Source of the DNA: Owenweeksia sp048267305 | GTDB taxonomy: Bacteria; Bacteroidota; Bacteroidia; Flavobacteriales; Schleiferiaceae | DNA length: 64,000 nucleotides | Direction of reading: 5' to 3' | NCBI GenBank assembly: GCA_048267305.1 | Contig: JBLWXT010000021.1 | Span: 6,705 to 70,704, forward strand | In this document: one piece after another, positions 8,850-17,135 of the stretch | Position numbering within the stretch: position 1 is the first letter of the stretch | Layout of the letters: each line of letters begins with the position of its first letter | Position numbers and translations under genes: made by a program | The notes under the pieces: generated by a model | The model's input: the letters and a program-made list of their open reading frames with translations, nothing else | Database searches by the model: none | Told to the model about the DNA's origin: nothing

Positions 8850-9158
8850 TTATTCTATTAAATAAATTTCTTCGCCCTTTTTCTTCATCCAATATTGCTC
8901 ACGGGCAAATTTTTCAAATTTGGCAGGGTCGGTAGTAAGTTCTTCCAGGTTTTGTTTGTCGCGGGCAATCTCCGTTTGGTAGTATTCTATACTGCCTTGT
9001 AGCTCGTCAATTTCGTTGTTCAACTCATTGTGAATGAGAAATGAGTTTACATCCAAAAAAAGCATCCACACCACAAAACCAATGGTGGTAAGGGTAAACT
9101 TGTTGGTGAGTATTTTAAACCAACGGGTGTGTCTGATATTTTCCCAGCGCTTTTTCAT
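8850..9158 (-). CDS. FtsB/DivIC-family septum formation protein
   Basis: A 102-residue protein with a short basic cytoplasmic start, one transmembrane helix (about residues 22-40, KFTLTTIGFVVWMLFLDVNS), a coiled-coil-like stretch (about 45-72) and a conserved end of the type DPAKFEKFAREQYWMKKKGE. This is the layout of the bitopic divisome proteins FtsB/DivIC, which join FtsL and FtsQ/DivIB at the division site. The terminal FAREQYWMKKKGE..YLIE segment is typical for Bacteroidota members. Confidence 0.88.
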   Translation of the reverse strand: MKKRWENIRHTRWFKILTNKFTLTTIGFVVWMLFLDVNSFLIHNELNNEIDELQGSIEYYQTEIARDKQNLEELTTDPAKFEKFAREQYWMKKKGEEIYLIE

Positions 9159-9233
9159 TGTGATAAAATTAGGAGCTTCACTCTGAAACTCAGAAAAATA
9201 CTTCAGATTGTTTTAACAGGAGGATGTGTATAA

Positions 9234-11009
9234 TCAAGTTGCGAATTGCAACGAACTCAAATTGCGATAAACCCCATCTGGCACTTCAAGCAACTGATCA
9301 TGAGTACCGGTTTCCACTACGCGACCTTTGTCCAGCACTACAATCTTATCCGCTTTGCGGATGGTGGATAACCTGTGAGCAATTACAATTGAAGTACGGC
9401 CAACCATTAATTTATCCAAGGCGTCCTGTACCAAACGTTCTGATTCAGAGTCGAGGGCCGAGGTAGCCTCATCTAAAATGAGAATCTTTGGATTTTTAAG
9501 AACGGCACGGGCAATAGCCACACGCTGGCGCTGTCCGCCCGAAAGCTGCACACCACGCTCGCCCACAAGGGTGTCAAGCTTTTCGGGGAATTGACTGATA
9601 AATTCCCAGGCATTGGCTTTTTTGGCGGCTTCAATTATTTCTTCCTCCGAGGCATCTGGCTTTCCATAAGCTATGTTTTCACGTATACTTCCTCCAAATA
9701 GGAAAACATCCTGAGGCACTACCGCCATTTGATTTCTCAACTCGCTAAGGCCATATTCGGATGCGTTTTTATCGTCAAATAAAAGCTCTCCGGAAACGGG
9801 ATTATAAAACCTAAGAATAAGAGAAACCAAAGTGGATTTACCGGCACCACTCGGCCCAACCAAAGCCACTTGCTCTCCTGGTAAAGCTTCAAAGCTAATG
9901 TTTTTCAGCACCTGCATATCCTTGCGGTTGGGATATTGAAAAGACAAATCACGAAAAGTGATTTTGCCGGAGAAGTGAGGTAGTTTTTCTGCAGCCTGTT
10001 CTTCCTGAATGTCTTCGGTGGGTTCATCCAGTATTTCCATCAATTCTTCAGTGGCGCCAATAGCTTTTTGTATGCTGGCATATACATTGGCAAACCCGCC
10101 AATGGAACCTCCAATAAATCCCGAGTAAATAACGAAACTAAAGAGCTCACCTGTTTCAAGCTCGCCAGCGGCAATGAGGTTTACACCTTGCCATATAACG
10201 GCCACTATGGCTCCAAACAATCCTAATATTATAAAGGAGCTAAAAGCACCTCGGTATTTTCCGCCCTTCATTCCGGTTTTTGCCACTTCATCTGTTTTGG
10301 TTTTGTAGCGAGCCATTTCCAAAAACTCGTTGGCAAATGCCTTTACATTAAAAATGCCTTGCAGGGTTTCTTCCACTATGGTGTTGGATTCGGCAACCTG
10401 TTTCTGCACATCCTTAGAGTATTTGCGAATAAAACGTCCGAAAAATACAGCAACAATAACCACCACAGGCACTACACCGAGCATAAACAATGTAAGCTGA
10501 GGCGAGGTGAAAAGTAAGATGATGATACCTCCAAAAATGATAACCAATTGCCGAACAAACTCAGCTATGGTGGTGGTGAAGGTCTCCTGCAACAGGGAAA
10601 TGTCAGAGGAAATACGACTGTTTAGTTCTCCAACTCTCTTTGCATTGAAAAAGGGGATAGGCAGCTTGATAAGATGCCTGTAGGTAGCCTGACGTAAAGA
10701 GGCTAGTGTTTTTTCAGTAACGTTTACAAACAGCACCACTCTAAAAAAGGAAACCACGGCTTGCGCTACCAAAAGTGCAATCAGGATAAGGGAAATCCGT
10801 TGTATGTTTTCAGCAATCTGATCAGAGTTGGTGGCATCCACCAGCTCACCCAGGTATTTGGGGAAGGCGAGGTTTGCGGCACTTGAGAGCAATAAAAAAA
10901 ACATCCCCAGGATGAATTCACCGCGGTAAGGCTTAACGTAAGTATAAAGTCTTAGTGATTTTTTGAAAGTGGCCCAATTAAACTTCGCCCGTTTTTTCTC
11001 TTCCGACAT
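9234..11009 (-). CDS. ABC exporter, fused permease and ATPase (MsbA/BmrA-like half transporter)
   Basis: A 591-residue half-transporter. Residues about 35-320 form the six-helix exporter domain; the nucleotide-binding domain follows with Walker A GPSGAGKST (near 385), the signature LSGGQRQR (near 487), Walker B ILILDEATSALD (near 507) and the switch His in IVIAHRLST. It would work as a homodimer exporting a lipid, drug or peptide; the substrate cannot be inferred from sequence or neighbours. A promoter-like box lies 20 bases upstream of its ATG. Confidence 0.93.
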   Translation of the reverse strand: MSEEKKRAKFNWATFKKSLRLYTYVKPYRGEFILGMFFLLLSSAANLAFPKYLGELVDATNSDQIAENIQRISLILIALLVAQAVVSFFRVVLFVNVTEKTLASLRQATYRHLIKLPIPFFNAKRVGELNSRISSDISLLQETFTTTIAEFVRQLVIIFGGIIILLFTSPQLTLFMLGVVPVVVIVAVFFGRFIRKYSKDVQKQVAESNTIVEETLQGIFNVKAFANEFLEMARYKTKTDEVAKTGMKGGKYRGAFSSFIILGLFGAIVAVIWQGVNLIAAGELETGELFSFVIYSGFIGGSIGGFANVYASIQKAIGATEELMEILDEPTEDIQEEQAAEKLPHFSGKITFRDLSFQYPNRKDMQVLKNISFEALPGEQVALVGPSGAGKSTLVSLILRFYNPVSGELLFDDKNASEYGLSELRNQMAVVPQDVFLFGGSIRENIAYGKPDASEEEIIEAAKKANAWEFISQFPEKLDTLVGERGVQLSGGQRQRVAIARAVLKNPKILILDEATSALDSESERLVQDALDKLMVGRTSIVIAHRLSTIRKADKIVVLDKGRVVETGTHDQLLEVPDGVYRNLSSLQFAT

Positions 11010-11028
11010 CCATTTTCAATTAAGGGTG

Positions 11029-11036
11029 CAAAAGTA
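11029..11036 (-). promoter_or_regulatory. -7 promoter box of the ABC exporter gene
   Basis: On the minus strand TACTTTTG matches TAnnTTTG and ends 20 bases from the ATG at 11009. No clear TTTG -33 element was found. Confidence 0.45.
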
Positions 11037-11154
11037 ATAAGTGACAATGAAACAGAGTCCTGGTAAGTGTCTTTAATATGAGTTGGTTTTTAACCTTTAA
11101 AATTTAAGTAATGAGGAGTTTACAAACAGATGGTTACACTCTTTAATTTAATCT

Positions 11155-11162
11155 TACCTTTG
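11155..11162 (+). promoter_or_regulatory. -7 promoter box of the cold-shock-domain gene
   Basis: TACCTTTG matches TAnnTTTG. It places transcription start near 11169 and so predicts a leader of about 200 nucleotides ahead of the ATG at 11372. The -33 region lacks a good TTTG. Confidence 0.5.
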
Positions 11163-11175
11163 CCATCCTTCAATG

Positions 11176-11335
11176 AAGGAGATTTTTAGTGTCTCCTTTT
11201 TCCAGTGAAGCGCTGTCAGGCACCGGAACTACCGGGTTGACTTCCAATGATTTCTTTTAGATTCCTTGTTGGCGCTTCAAATAATTTTGAAGGTGTGGCT
11301 GCAAAGTCGTTTGATTTGCGATGTTTTTTGCCACA
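11176..11335 (+). promoter_or_regulatory. Structured 5' leader of the cold-shock-domain gene (candidate cis-regulatory RNA)
   Basis: Three parts can be folded by eye. First, AAGGAGA (11176-11182) pairs with TCTCCTT (11192-11198) and is followed by T's, like a small terminator. Second, GAAGCGC (11207-11213) pairs with GCGCTTC (11272-11278) and encloses GTCA/TGAC (11215-11218 with 11238-11241) and CCGG/CCGG (11223-11226 with 11232-11235). Third, TGTGGC (11294-11299) pairs with GCCACA (11330-11335) and encloses GCAAA/TTTGC (11301-11305 with 11315-11319). The nested arms and position support a folded leader; no named RNA family was recognised. The rest of the 361-base intergenic stretch holds only the two promoters. 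Confidence 0.5.
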
Positions 11336-11371
11336 TTTCTGATAACAATTTAAATAACAGTAATTCAATTT

Positions 11372-11812
11372 ATGGCAAGATCCCAGGAAACCTTTGGTAA
11401 GAAAGAACGCGAAAAGAAAAGACAGAAGAAAAAAGAGGCGAAAGCCAAACTAAAGGAGGAGCGCAAGGCAAATCCAACAGATAAGGGAGATAACATCACT
11501 TATGTTGATGTTTACGGTAATTTCCATGATACACCCCCAACACCAGAAGAAAAGGTGGATATTGAGGATATAGTGATTGGTGTACCGAAGAGAGAAGAAG
11601 GTGAGGAAGAAGATCCGATCCGCAAAGGTGTAGTTACCTTTTTCAACGATTCTAAAGGTTACGGTTTTATAAAGGATAAGGAAACACAGGAAAGTATTTT
11701 TGTGCACATAAATGCACTTGAAGAAGAGATTGTGGAAAACAACCTTGTTACTTTTGAAACCGAAAAAGGTCCTAAAGGACTGAATGCGATTAATGTGAAA
11801 GTGATGCGTTAA
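11372..11812 (+). CDS. Cold-shock-domain protein with lysine-rich N-terminal extension
   Basis: A 146-residue protein. Residues 1-55 are highly basic (KKEREKKRQKKKEAKAKLKE), an acidic linker follows, and residues about 88-146 form an OB-fold cold-shock domain with RNP1 KGYGFI and RNP2 IFVHI. Cold-shock domains bind single-stranded nucleic acids and melt RNA secondary structure. It is about twice the length of CspA because of the extension. A long, foldable leader upstream suggests post-transcriptional control, as known for csp genes elsewhere. A strong bidirectional terminator follows the stop. Confidence 0.92.
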   Translation: MARSQETFGKKEREKKRQKKKEAKAKLKEERKANPTDKGDNITYVDVYGNFHDTPPTPEEKVDIEDIVIGVPKREEGEEEDPIRKGVVTFFNDSKGYGFIKDKETQESIFVHINALEEEIVENNLVTFETEKGPKGLNAINVKVMR

Positions 11813-11834
11813 TACGCTTTTGCTCTAGAATATT

Positions 11835-11867
11835 AAAAAAGGCTCACCGAAAGGGGAGCCTTTTTTT
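11835..11867. terminator. Bidirectional intrinsic terminator between convergent genes
   Basis: GGCTC-A-CC-GAAA-GG-G-GAGCC hairpin with A6 on its left and T7 on its right. It can serve the cold-shock gene; the LMW-PTP-like gene converges on it from the other strand. Confidence 0.9.
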
Positions 11868-11885
11868 GTGCCGATATTATTCTGT

Positions 11886-12236
11886 TTATAAGTTAAAGTT
11901 CAACTGTAGGCTGGCATTAATCTTATGTTTCAAAAGTTCGATCAGCTCATGATCCTGATATCCGTACTCATCCGGAATATGAAGGATTTCAATAGCAGCA
12001 AAGTCAAGATGGCGATACATTGTTGAAATCCGCTTCTTTTGGCTATTGTCCATTACAAGAGTCAAATCCGCCCAAAGCATATCCTGCTCTTTGAGCTGCC
12101 GTGGGCTTTGTGGGCTCAGGCCCACCGATCGTATATTGAAGCGCATGTCGTTTTTGAAAATAAACTCCGCAGTTCTGCTTCGTCTTTTATTTCTTCCACA
12201 AACAACTAAAACATTAGGCTGTTCCTTCATGCGCAT
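11886..12236 (-). CDS. Small low-molecular-weight protein-tyrosine-phosphatase-like protein
   Basis: A 116-residue protein with an N-terminal P-loop VVCGRNKRRSRTAE, which fits C-x5-R-S of LMW-PTPs with both catalytic residues present. The later segment HIPDEYGYQDHELIELL is the conserved end of a short LMW-PTP branch of about 110 residues; its Asp may be the general acid. The rest of a typical 150-residue LMW-PTP is missing. It begins 12 bases after the end of the AGCS symporter gene on the same strand, so the two may be co-transcribed. The ATG at codon 3 (12230) is an alternative start. Confidence 0.8.
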   Translation of the reverse strand: MRMKEQPNVLVVCGRNKRRSRTAEFIFKNDMRFNIRSVGLSPQSPRQLKEQDMLWADLTLVMDNSQKKRISTMYRHLDFAAIEILHIPDEYGYQDHELIELLKHKINASLQLNFNL

Positions 12237-12248
12237 TCATGGGATAAG

Positions 12249-14054
12249 TTAGCTCTTCTTCTCTAAAATCTCCCCTCGCTTAAGTTTACCCCAATACTCT
12301 TTGAGCTCGCTGCGTACTTCGCCACTCAATATTAATAATCCTATAATGTTGGGCAATGCCATGGCGAGTATCATCATGTCAGAGAAATCGAGTACGGCAC
12401 CAAGGCTTACTGAAGAGCCAATTACTATAAACACAAGGAATAGAAGTTTGTAGGCCAATTCGGTTCTTTTATTTCTCCCGAAAAGGAAAGTCCATGCACG
12501 AAGACCGTAGTAGCTCCAGCTTATCATAGTAGAGAAGGCAAAAAGGAAAATGGCCAGCACCAGTACATAAGGGAACCAACTGATGACACTTCCAAAGGCA
12601 TTGGAGGTTAATTGCGCGCCACCCATACCTTCATCCTGGTAAAAGCCAGTGAATATTAATACCAGAGCAGTAAGCGTACAAACCACTACAGTATCGATAA
12701 AAGGCTCAAGTAGGGCTACAAAGCCTTCACTTATCGGATGTTTGGTTTTGGCGGCAGAGTGGGCAATAGCTGCAGAACCAACACCTGCTTCGTTGGAAAA
12801 TGCTGCTCTACGAAACCCCTGTATCATTACACCTATAAAACCACCTAGCATGGCATCAGGGTCAAAAGCTCCATCAATAATCAGGGTGAAAGCCTCTCCG
12901 ATATTGCCGATATTCATAAAAATGATAATAAGCGCTGCCAGGATGTAAAGTCCCGCCATAAAGGGAACAATCTTCTCCGTAACCTTGGCGATGCTCTTGA
13001 TACCGCCAATGATAACGATCCCTACCAATATGGCCATTACAAAGCCAAATTGTGGTCCCATGCCTCGTAAAAGCGGAAACTGGCCTGCCATCTGCTCAAA
13101 CGCCTGATTAGCCTGAAACATATTGCCTCCTCCAAAGCTGGCACCAATCGCCAGGATGGCAAAAACCACGGCCAGTACTTTTCCTAGCCCTGCCATATTT
13201 TTTTTGGCCAAACCCTTACGGAGATAGCGCATGGGACCGCCTTCCACTACCCCGTCTTCGCCAATGTCGCGATATTTTACACCAAGTGTACACTCGGTAA
13301 ATTTGGAAGCCATACCAAGAAATCCTGCTACAATCAACCAAAAGGTAGCACCCGGGCCACCCACCGAAATGGCAACTGCCACACCGGCAATATTTCCTAA
13401 TCCCACTGTTGCGCTTACGGCTGTGGCTAGAGCCTGAAAGTGCGTTACCTCCCCAGGGGCATCGTCTTCATCATATTTGCCACGAATTAATCTTATAGAA
13501 TGACGCCATCCCCAAAAGTTTACACCGCCCATACGGATAGTGAAAAACAGTGCTCCGAATATCAGCCAGACTACAATAAATGGTATTTGATTGGTGCGGA
13601 CGGTGCCATTGGGGTTGTAAACGGGTTGCCCGTCATCTGTTAGGATGCGGTTGTCATACAATCCCATCGCAAAAAATGGATCCCAGAATATTATGTTGGC
13701 AAAATATCCAACGATGGGTTTAAAGGTGCCATTAAAAGTTTCAGCGATAGACCTGGTTTCTATTTCAAAGGTTTGGCTAAGCTCATTTCCTGCAGCATCT
13801 TTTACTCTTACAGAGTGCTCTACACCTTCCGATAGGCTATTTGACTTTCTCGCGTTGGTGTCTGTACCTACCGAAGACCAATAATACTTATATGGAGGTT
13901 TTCCGCCTTTGACAAATATTTCAGCCGTACCGTCATTTATATGATCTGTGGAATTGAGAAGCTTTAATTCCTCTATTTCAAAGGTGGAGTTTTGTGCGAA
14001 AAGTGTTGAAAAAGAAAAGATTAAAAGAGCGACTAGCTTAAAGCTTTTGGACAT
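12249..14054 (-). CDS. Alanine/glycine:cation symporter (AGCS) with signal peptide and extracytoplasmic N-terminal domain
   Basis: A 601-residue protein. Residues about 125-590 form a complete AGCS sodium/amino-acid symporter: IRMGGVNFWGWRHSIRLIRG, then ATVGLGNIAGVAVAISVGGP and GFRRAAFSNEAGVGSAAIAH. Ahead of it lie a signal peptide (about residues 1-20, ending LFAQ) and roughly 100 residues with a GGKPPYKYYWSS segment like the SprB-type repeats of Bacteroidota surface proteins. Classical AGCS transporters have about 450-480 residues and no such domain. It is divergent from an NSS symporter gene with its own small subunit. Confidence 0.92.
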   Translation of the reverse strand: MSKSFKLVALLIFSFSTLFAQNSTFEIEELKLLNSTDHINDGTAEIFVKGGKPPYKYYWSSVGTDTNARKSNSLSEGVEHSVRVKDAAGNELSQTFEIETRSIAETFNGTFKPIVGYFANIIFWDPFFAMGLYDNRILTDDGQPVYNPNGTVRTNQIPFIVVWLIFGALFFTIRMGGVNFWGWRHSIRLIRGKYDEDDAPGEVTHFQALATAVSATVGLGNIAGVAVAISVGGPGATFWLIVAGFLGMASKFTECTLGVKYRDIGEDGVVEGGPMRYLRKGLAKKNMAGLGKVLAVVFAILAIGASFGGGNMFQANQAFEQMAGQFPLLRGMGPQFGFVMAILVGIVIIGGIKSIAKVTEKIVPFMAGLYILAALIIIFMNIGNIGEAFTLIIDGAFDPDAMLGGFIGVMIQGFRRAAFSNEAGVGSAAIAHSAAKTKHPISEGFVALLEPFIDTVVVCTLTALVLIFTGFYQDEGMGGAQLTSNAFGSVISWFPYVLVLAIFLFAFSTMISWSYYGLRAWTFLFGRNKRTELAYKLLFLVFIVIGSSVSLGAVLDFSDMMILAMALPNIIGLLILSGEVRSELKEYWGKLKRGEILEKKS

Positions 14055-14137
14055 TTGTGTGGGGTTTCTGTTTGAGAATTTGCAATAATGACAAAAAAAT
14101 AGCGACTAGTCAAATGATTGGGGTTTAAATAGGTCTG

Positions 14138-14165
14138 TTGTGGGAAAGGAATATTTCTATATTTG
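14138..14165 (+). promoter_or_regulatory. Promoter of the NSS transporter gene
   Basis: TATATTTG (14158-14165) matches TAnnTTTG, with TTG (14138-14140) 17 bases upstream. It lies 34 bases before the ATG at 14200. Confidence 0.5.
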
Positions 14166-14199
14166 GTATCATTCAAATCCTAAACGATTATTAATCTAA

Positions 14200-15894
14200 A
14201 TGAGCAATACTAAAGAGGCCTGGGGTACCCGTACAGGATTAATCCTTGCAATGGCCGGTAATGCAGTAGGGCTGGGAAACTTTCTTAGATTTCCCGTTCA
14301 GGCTGTGCAAAATGGAGGTGGAGCCTTCATCATTCCATATCTCGTTTGCTTTATATTAATGGGTATTCCCATTCTTTGGATAGAATGGTCCATGGGGCGA
14401 TTTGGCGGAAAATCAGGGAATCACAGTACGCCATTTATTTTGGATACCATGGGCAAAGCGCGGTTCTGGAAGTATTTCGGGGTGTTCGGGATATTTACAA
14501 ACATTGCTGTGGCCTCCTACTATTGCTACATTGAGTCGTGGACCATGTCCTACGCTTATCATTCCATCATAGGTACATTTAATGGGCTCGATCAAGGGAG
14601 CGTTGCCGCATTCTTCAACAAATATTTAACTATTGGAAAGTCCACAACGGGCATTCCTTATGAGGCGGTGGTCTTTTACGTCCTGTGTCTCGGTCTTAAT
14701 ACTTACATCTTGTCCAGAGGATTAAAAGGGGTGGAGAAAGCTGCCAAAATAGGTGTGCCATTGCTTTTGATATTCGGAGCTATTCTCGCTGTGCGCGGAT
14801 TAACTCTTGGTACAGATGGAGCTTCTTTGGAGCACCCAGACGCCAGTGCCTGGGATGGCTTAAACTTTTTGTGGACACCTCAATTCGACTCCTTATCTAA
14901 CCCAACTGTTTGGTTGGCTGCTGCTGGGCAAATGTTTTTCACCCTTTCGGTAGGGATGGGTACTGTGCATTGTTACTCATCTTATCTGAAAACCAAGGAT
15001 GATATCGCCTTGAATGCAGTTTCTGCTGGTTTTATGAATGAGTTTGTAGAGGTAGTATTAGGTAGCCTTATCGTAATACCAATTGCTGCTGGTTATTTGG
15101 GAATTGACTGGGTAAAGGAAAATGCCGGTTTTGGTATGGCCTTTCAAACTATGCCCTATCTGTTTGATCAGTGGGGAGCGGTAATCAGCAATTTTGCAGG
15201 GGTATTCTGGTTTGGATTATTATTCTTTGCGGGTATCACTTCATCTCTAGCCATGGGTACACCCTGGATGGGGTTTATGCAGGACGAGTTCAACTTTAGC
15301 AGGAAAAATGCGGCCTGGAGTTTTGGTTTGCTCATCCTCTTTTTTGGTTTGCCTACAGTATTAATTTATCAGGTGGCAGCCAATGGTGCGGTAGATCAAA
15401 TTTTCTTTAATGAATATGATTATTGGGCCGGAACCATGTCGCTGGTAGTATTTGCTCTGGCGGAAGCCATACTCTTTGCCTGGATATTTGGCATTAAAAA
15501 AGGTTGGGCCGAACTCAAGATGGGGGCCGATATTAAAGTCCCGGGCTTTTTTAAGTGGGTAATGGTTTACGTTACTCCATTGTTATTAATGATAGTTTTC
15601 TTTGGCTCATTGTTGTTACCGGAAGGTGGAGACTGGACTTTGGCTTTTCAATCACTTTTTGCCGGAAACGGCTGGTCATTAGATAATGGCTCCATTATAA
15701 TGATGATACAGAACACTGGGATTAAGGAAACCATTGCTGCTTCAACTGATTCAGCCCAGATTGCTGTGCTGGAGCAAAAAATTAATTATGTAAATGCCGC
15801 AAGACTTCTTCTTACAAGTTTGTTTGTAGGCATCAGTTTGTTGGTTTACATCGCCTATCTAAAACGTCAAAAATCTAATACCCAAGCCGTATGA
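14200..15894 (+). CDS. Sodium-dependent amino-acid transporter, NSS/SNF (LeuT-fold) family
   Basis: A 564-residue protein beginning WGTRTGLILAMAGNAVGLGN followed by FLRFP, the unwound TM1 signature of neurotransmitter:sodium symporters, and GGGAFIIPYL in TM2. About twelve hydrophobic segments follow. NSS proteins import amino acids using the sodium gradient. Its stop codon overlaps the start of a 47-codon membrane-protein gene at 15891 (ATGA overlap), which resembles MetS of the MetPS methionine/alanine importer, so the substrate could be methionine or alanine; that is inference. Confidence 0.92.
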   Translation: MSNTKEAWGTRTGLILAMAGNAVGLGNFLRFPVQAVQNGGGAFIIPYLVCFILMGIPILWIEWSMGRFGGKSGNHSTPFILDTMGKARFWKYFGVFGIFTNIAVASYYCYIESWTMSYAYHSIIGTFNGLDQGSVAAFFNKYLTIGKSTTGIPYEAVVFYVLCLGLNTYILSRGLKGVEKAAKIGVPLLLIFGAILAVRGLTLGTDGASLEHPDASAWDGLNFLWTPQFDSLSNPTVWLAAAGQMFFTLSVGMGTVHCYSSYLKTKDDIALNAVSAGFMNEFVEVVLGSLIVIPIAAGYLGIDWVKENAGFGMAFQTMPYLFDQWGAVISNFAGVFWFGLLFFAGITSSLAMGTPWMGFMQDEFNFSRKNAAWSFGLLILFFGLPTVLIYQVAANGAVDQIFFNEYDYWAGTMSLVVFALAEAILFAWIFGIKKGWAELKMGADIKVPGFFKWVMVYVTPLLLMIVFFGSLLLPEGGDWTLAFQSLFAGNGWSLDNGSIIMMIQNTGIKETIAASTDSAQIAVLEQKINYVNAARLLLTSLFVGISLLVYIAYLKRQKSNTQAV

Positions 15895-16034
15895 ATACAG
15901 GAGCACTAATAATGATGTTGGCCACGCAGATTACGGTAACGGCTTTTACCATTTACTTTTTCTGGAAGGTTTTGAGAACACCGCCAAAGCAGGAGCCTGA
16001 CTCGTATGATGAAAATGATGACGAACCAAGATGA
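15891..16034 (+). CDS. MetS-like small membrane subunit of the NSS transporter
   Basis: A 47-residue protein beginning MNTGALIMMLATQITVTAF, with a single transmembrane helix (about residues 4-25), a short basic turn (FWKVLRTPPK) and an acidic tail (EPDSYDENDDEPR). The start overlaps the stop of the NSS gene by four bases (ATGA), which suggests translational coupling. Its N-terminal pattern of small residues then I-M-M is like that of MetS, the small essential partner of the Corynebacterium MetP transporter. The identification rests on context, length and this short pattern. Confidence 0.75.
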   Translation: MNTGALIMMLATQITVTAFTIYFFWKVLRTPPKQEPDSYDENDDEPR

Positions 16035-16040
16035 AGCATT

Positions 16041-17126
16041 ATGTGGAAGGGTTTACGAGAATTTTTTACATACACTAAAAAACAGCGAAACGGACTGCTG
16101 GTGCTGGCTGCACTTACTATCCTAATTCAACTCTTTCTGTATTTTGATGATTATTTGATTAAGTTGCCTAAAAGTGACTTTACAGAATTTGAAGTTGCTG
16201 TAAGGCAGATGGAAGAACGTGATTCCATCGCCTCAATAGAATCGGAAATCTCATTTTTTCCTTTCGATCCCAATACAGTTTCCAATGAAGAAATGGCGGA
16301 GTTGGGTTTGGCCGACAGGCAAATTTCTACTCTCAATAATTATCGCAATAAAGGCGGGAAGTTCAGAAAGCCTGAAGATTTAGAAAGGATTTATGGGATT
16401 GATTCAGTCTGGTATTCTCAAGCTGAGCCTTTCATCAGTATTGCTTCCGCAGAAAAGCGAGCCGATAAAAAAGATCGGTTTGCGCTAAAGCTCACTCCAT
16501 TTGATATTAATAAGATCAGCAAGCCCGAGCTTGTGAAAATGGGTCTTCGGGAATGGCAGGCCAAGCGCATTCTTACTTATCGTGAAAAGGTAAAACCCTA
16601 CCGCCAGCCCGCTGATCTATATAAAGTGTATGGAATGGATTCAACTTTGGTTGATCAACTAATTCCTTTTATCAAGATAGATTCAGCTGAATTTGAAACT
16701 AAACCCAAACCTGCTGAACGCAAACTTGTCATCATTGAAATCAACGGGGCCGACTCCCTTTCGCTGCTCAACTTACCTGGCGTTGGCCCGGCTTACGCCA
16801 AAAGAATAAAGCAGTATCGCGATAAGCTTGGGGGCTTTTATAAAAAAGAGCAACTGCTGGAAGTGTATGGGATGGATGAAGAAAGGTTGAAGCAATTTGA
16901 AGCTTGGATTACTATTGATGAAAATCAAATTAGAAAGCTGGATCTAAACAAGGCCACTTTTAAGGAATTGCTGCGTCATCCATATTTGGAGTACAATATG
17001 GTGAAGAGCATTGTGAACTTTAGGCAGCAGGTGCGGCCTTTTAAAAATGTGGATGAGTTGAAGAATTTGGAGTTTTTGAATGAAATCGTTGTAGAGAGGT
17101 TGAAGCCATATTTGGAAATTGAGTAG
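16041..17126 (+). CDS. Membrane-anchored helix-hairpin-helix (ComEA-like) protein
   Basis: A 361-residue protein with an N-terminal transmembrane helix (about residues 18-36, NGLLVLAALTILIQLFLYF) and at least three ComEA-type helix-hairpin-helix units: FDPNTVSNEEMAELGLADRQ, FDINKISKPELVKMGLREWQ, and INGADSLSLLNLPGVGPAYA. A fourth DLNKATFKELLRHPYLEYNM closes the protein. HhH units bind DNA backbones non-specifically; in ComEA they receive DNA during uptake. The gene starts 6 bases after the MetS-like gene. A decayed copy of its last 27 codons lies at 19742-19825. Confidence 0.88.
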   Translation: MWKGLREFFTYTKKQRNGLLVLAALTILIQLFLYFDDYLIKLPKSDFTEFEVAVRQMEERDSIASIESEISFFPFDPNTVSNEEMAELGLADRQISTLNNYRNKGGKFRKPEDLERIYGIDSVWYSQAEPFISIASAEKRADKKDRFALKLTPFDINKISKPELVKMGLREWQAKRILTYREKVKPYRQPADLYKVYGMDSTLVDQLIPFIKIDSAEFETKPKPAERKLVIIEINGADSLSLLNLPGVGPAYAKRIKQYRDKLGGFYKKEQLLEVYGMDEERLKQFEAWITIDENQIRKLDLNKATFKELLRHPYLEYNMVKSIVNFRQQVRPFKNVDELKNLEFLNEIVVERLKPYLEIE

Positions 17127-17135
17127 AAGGAGATA

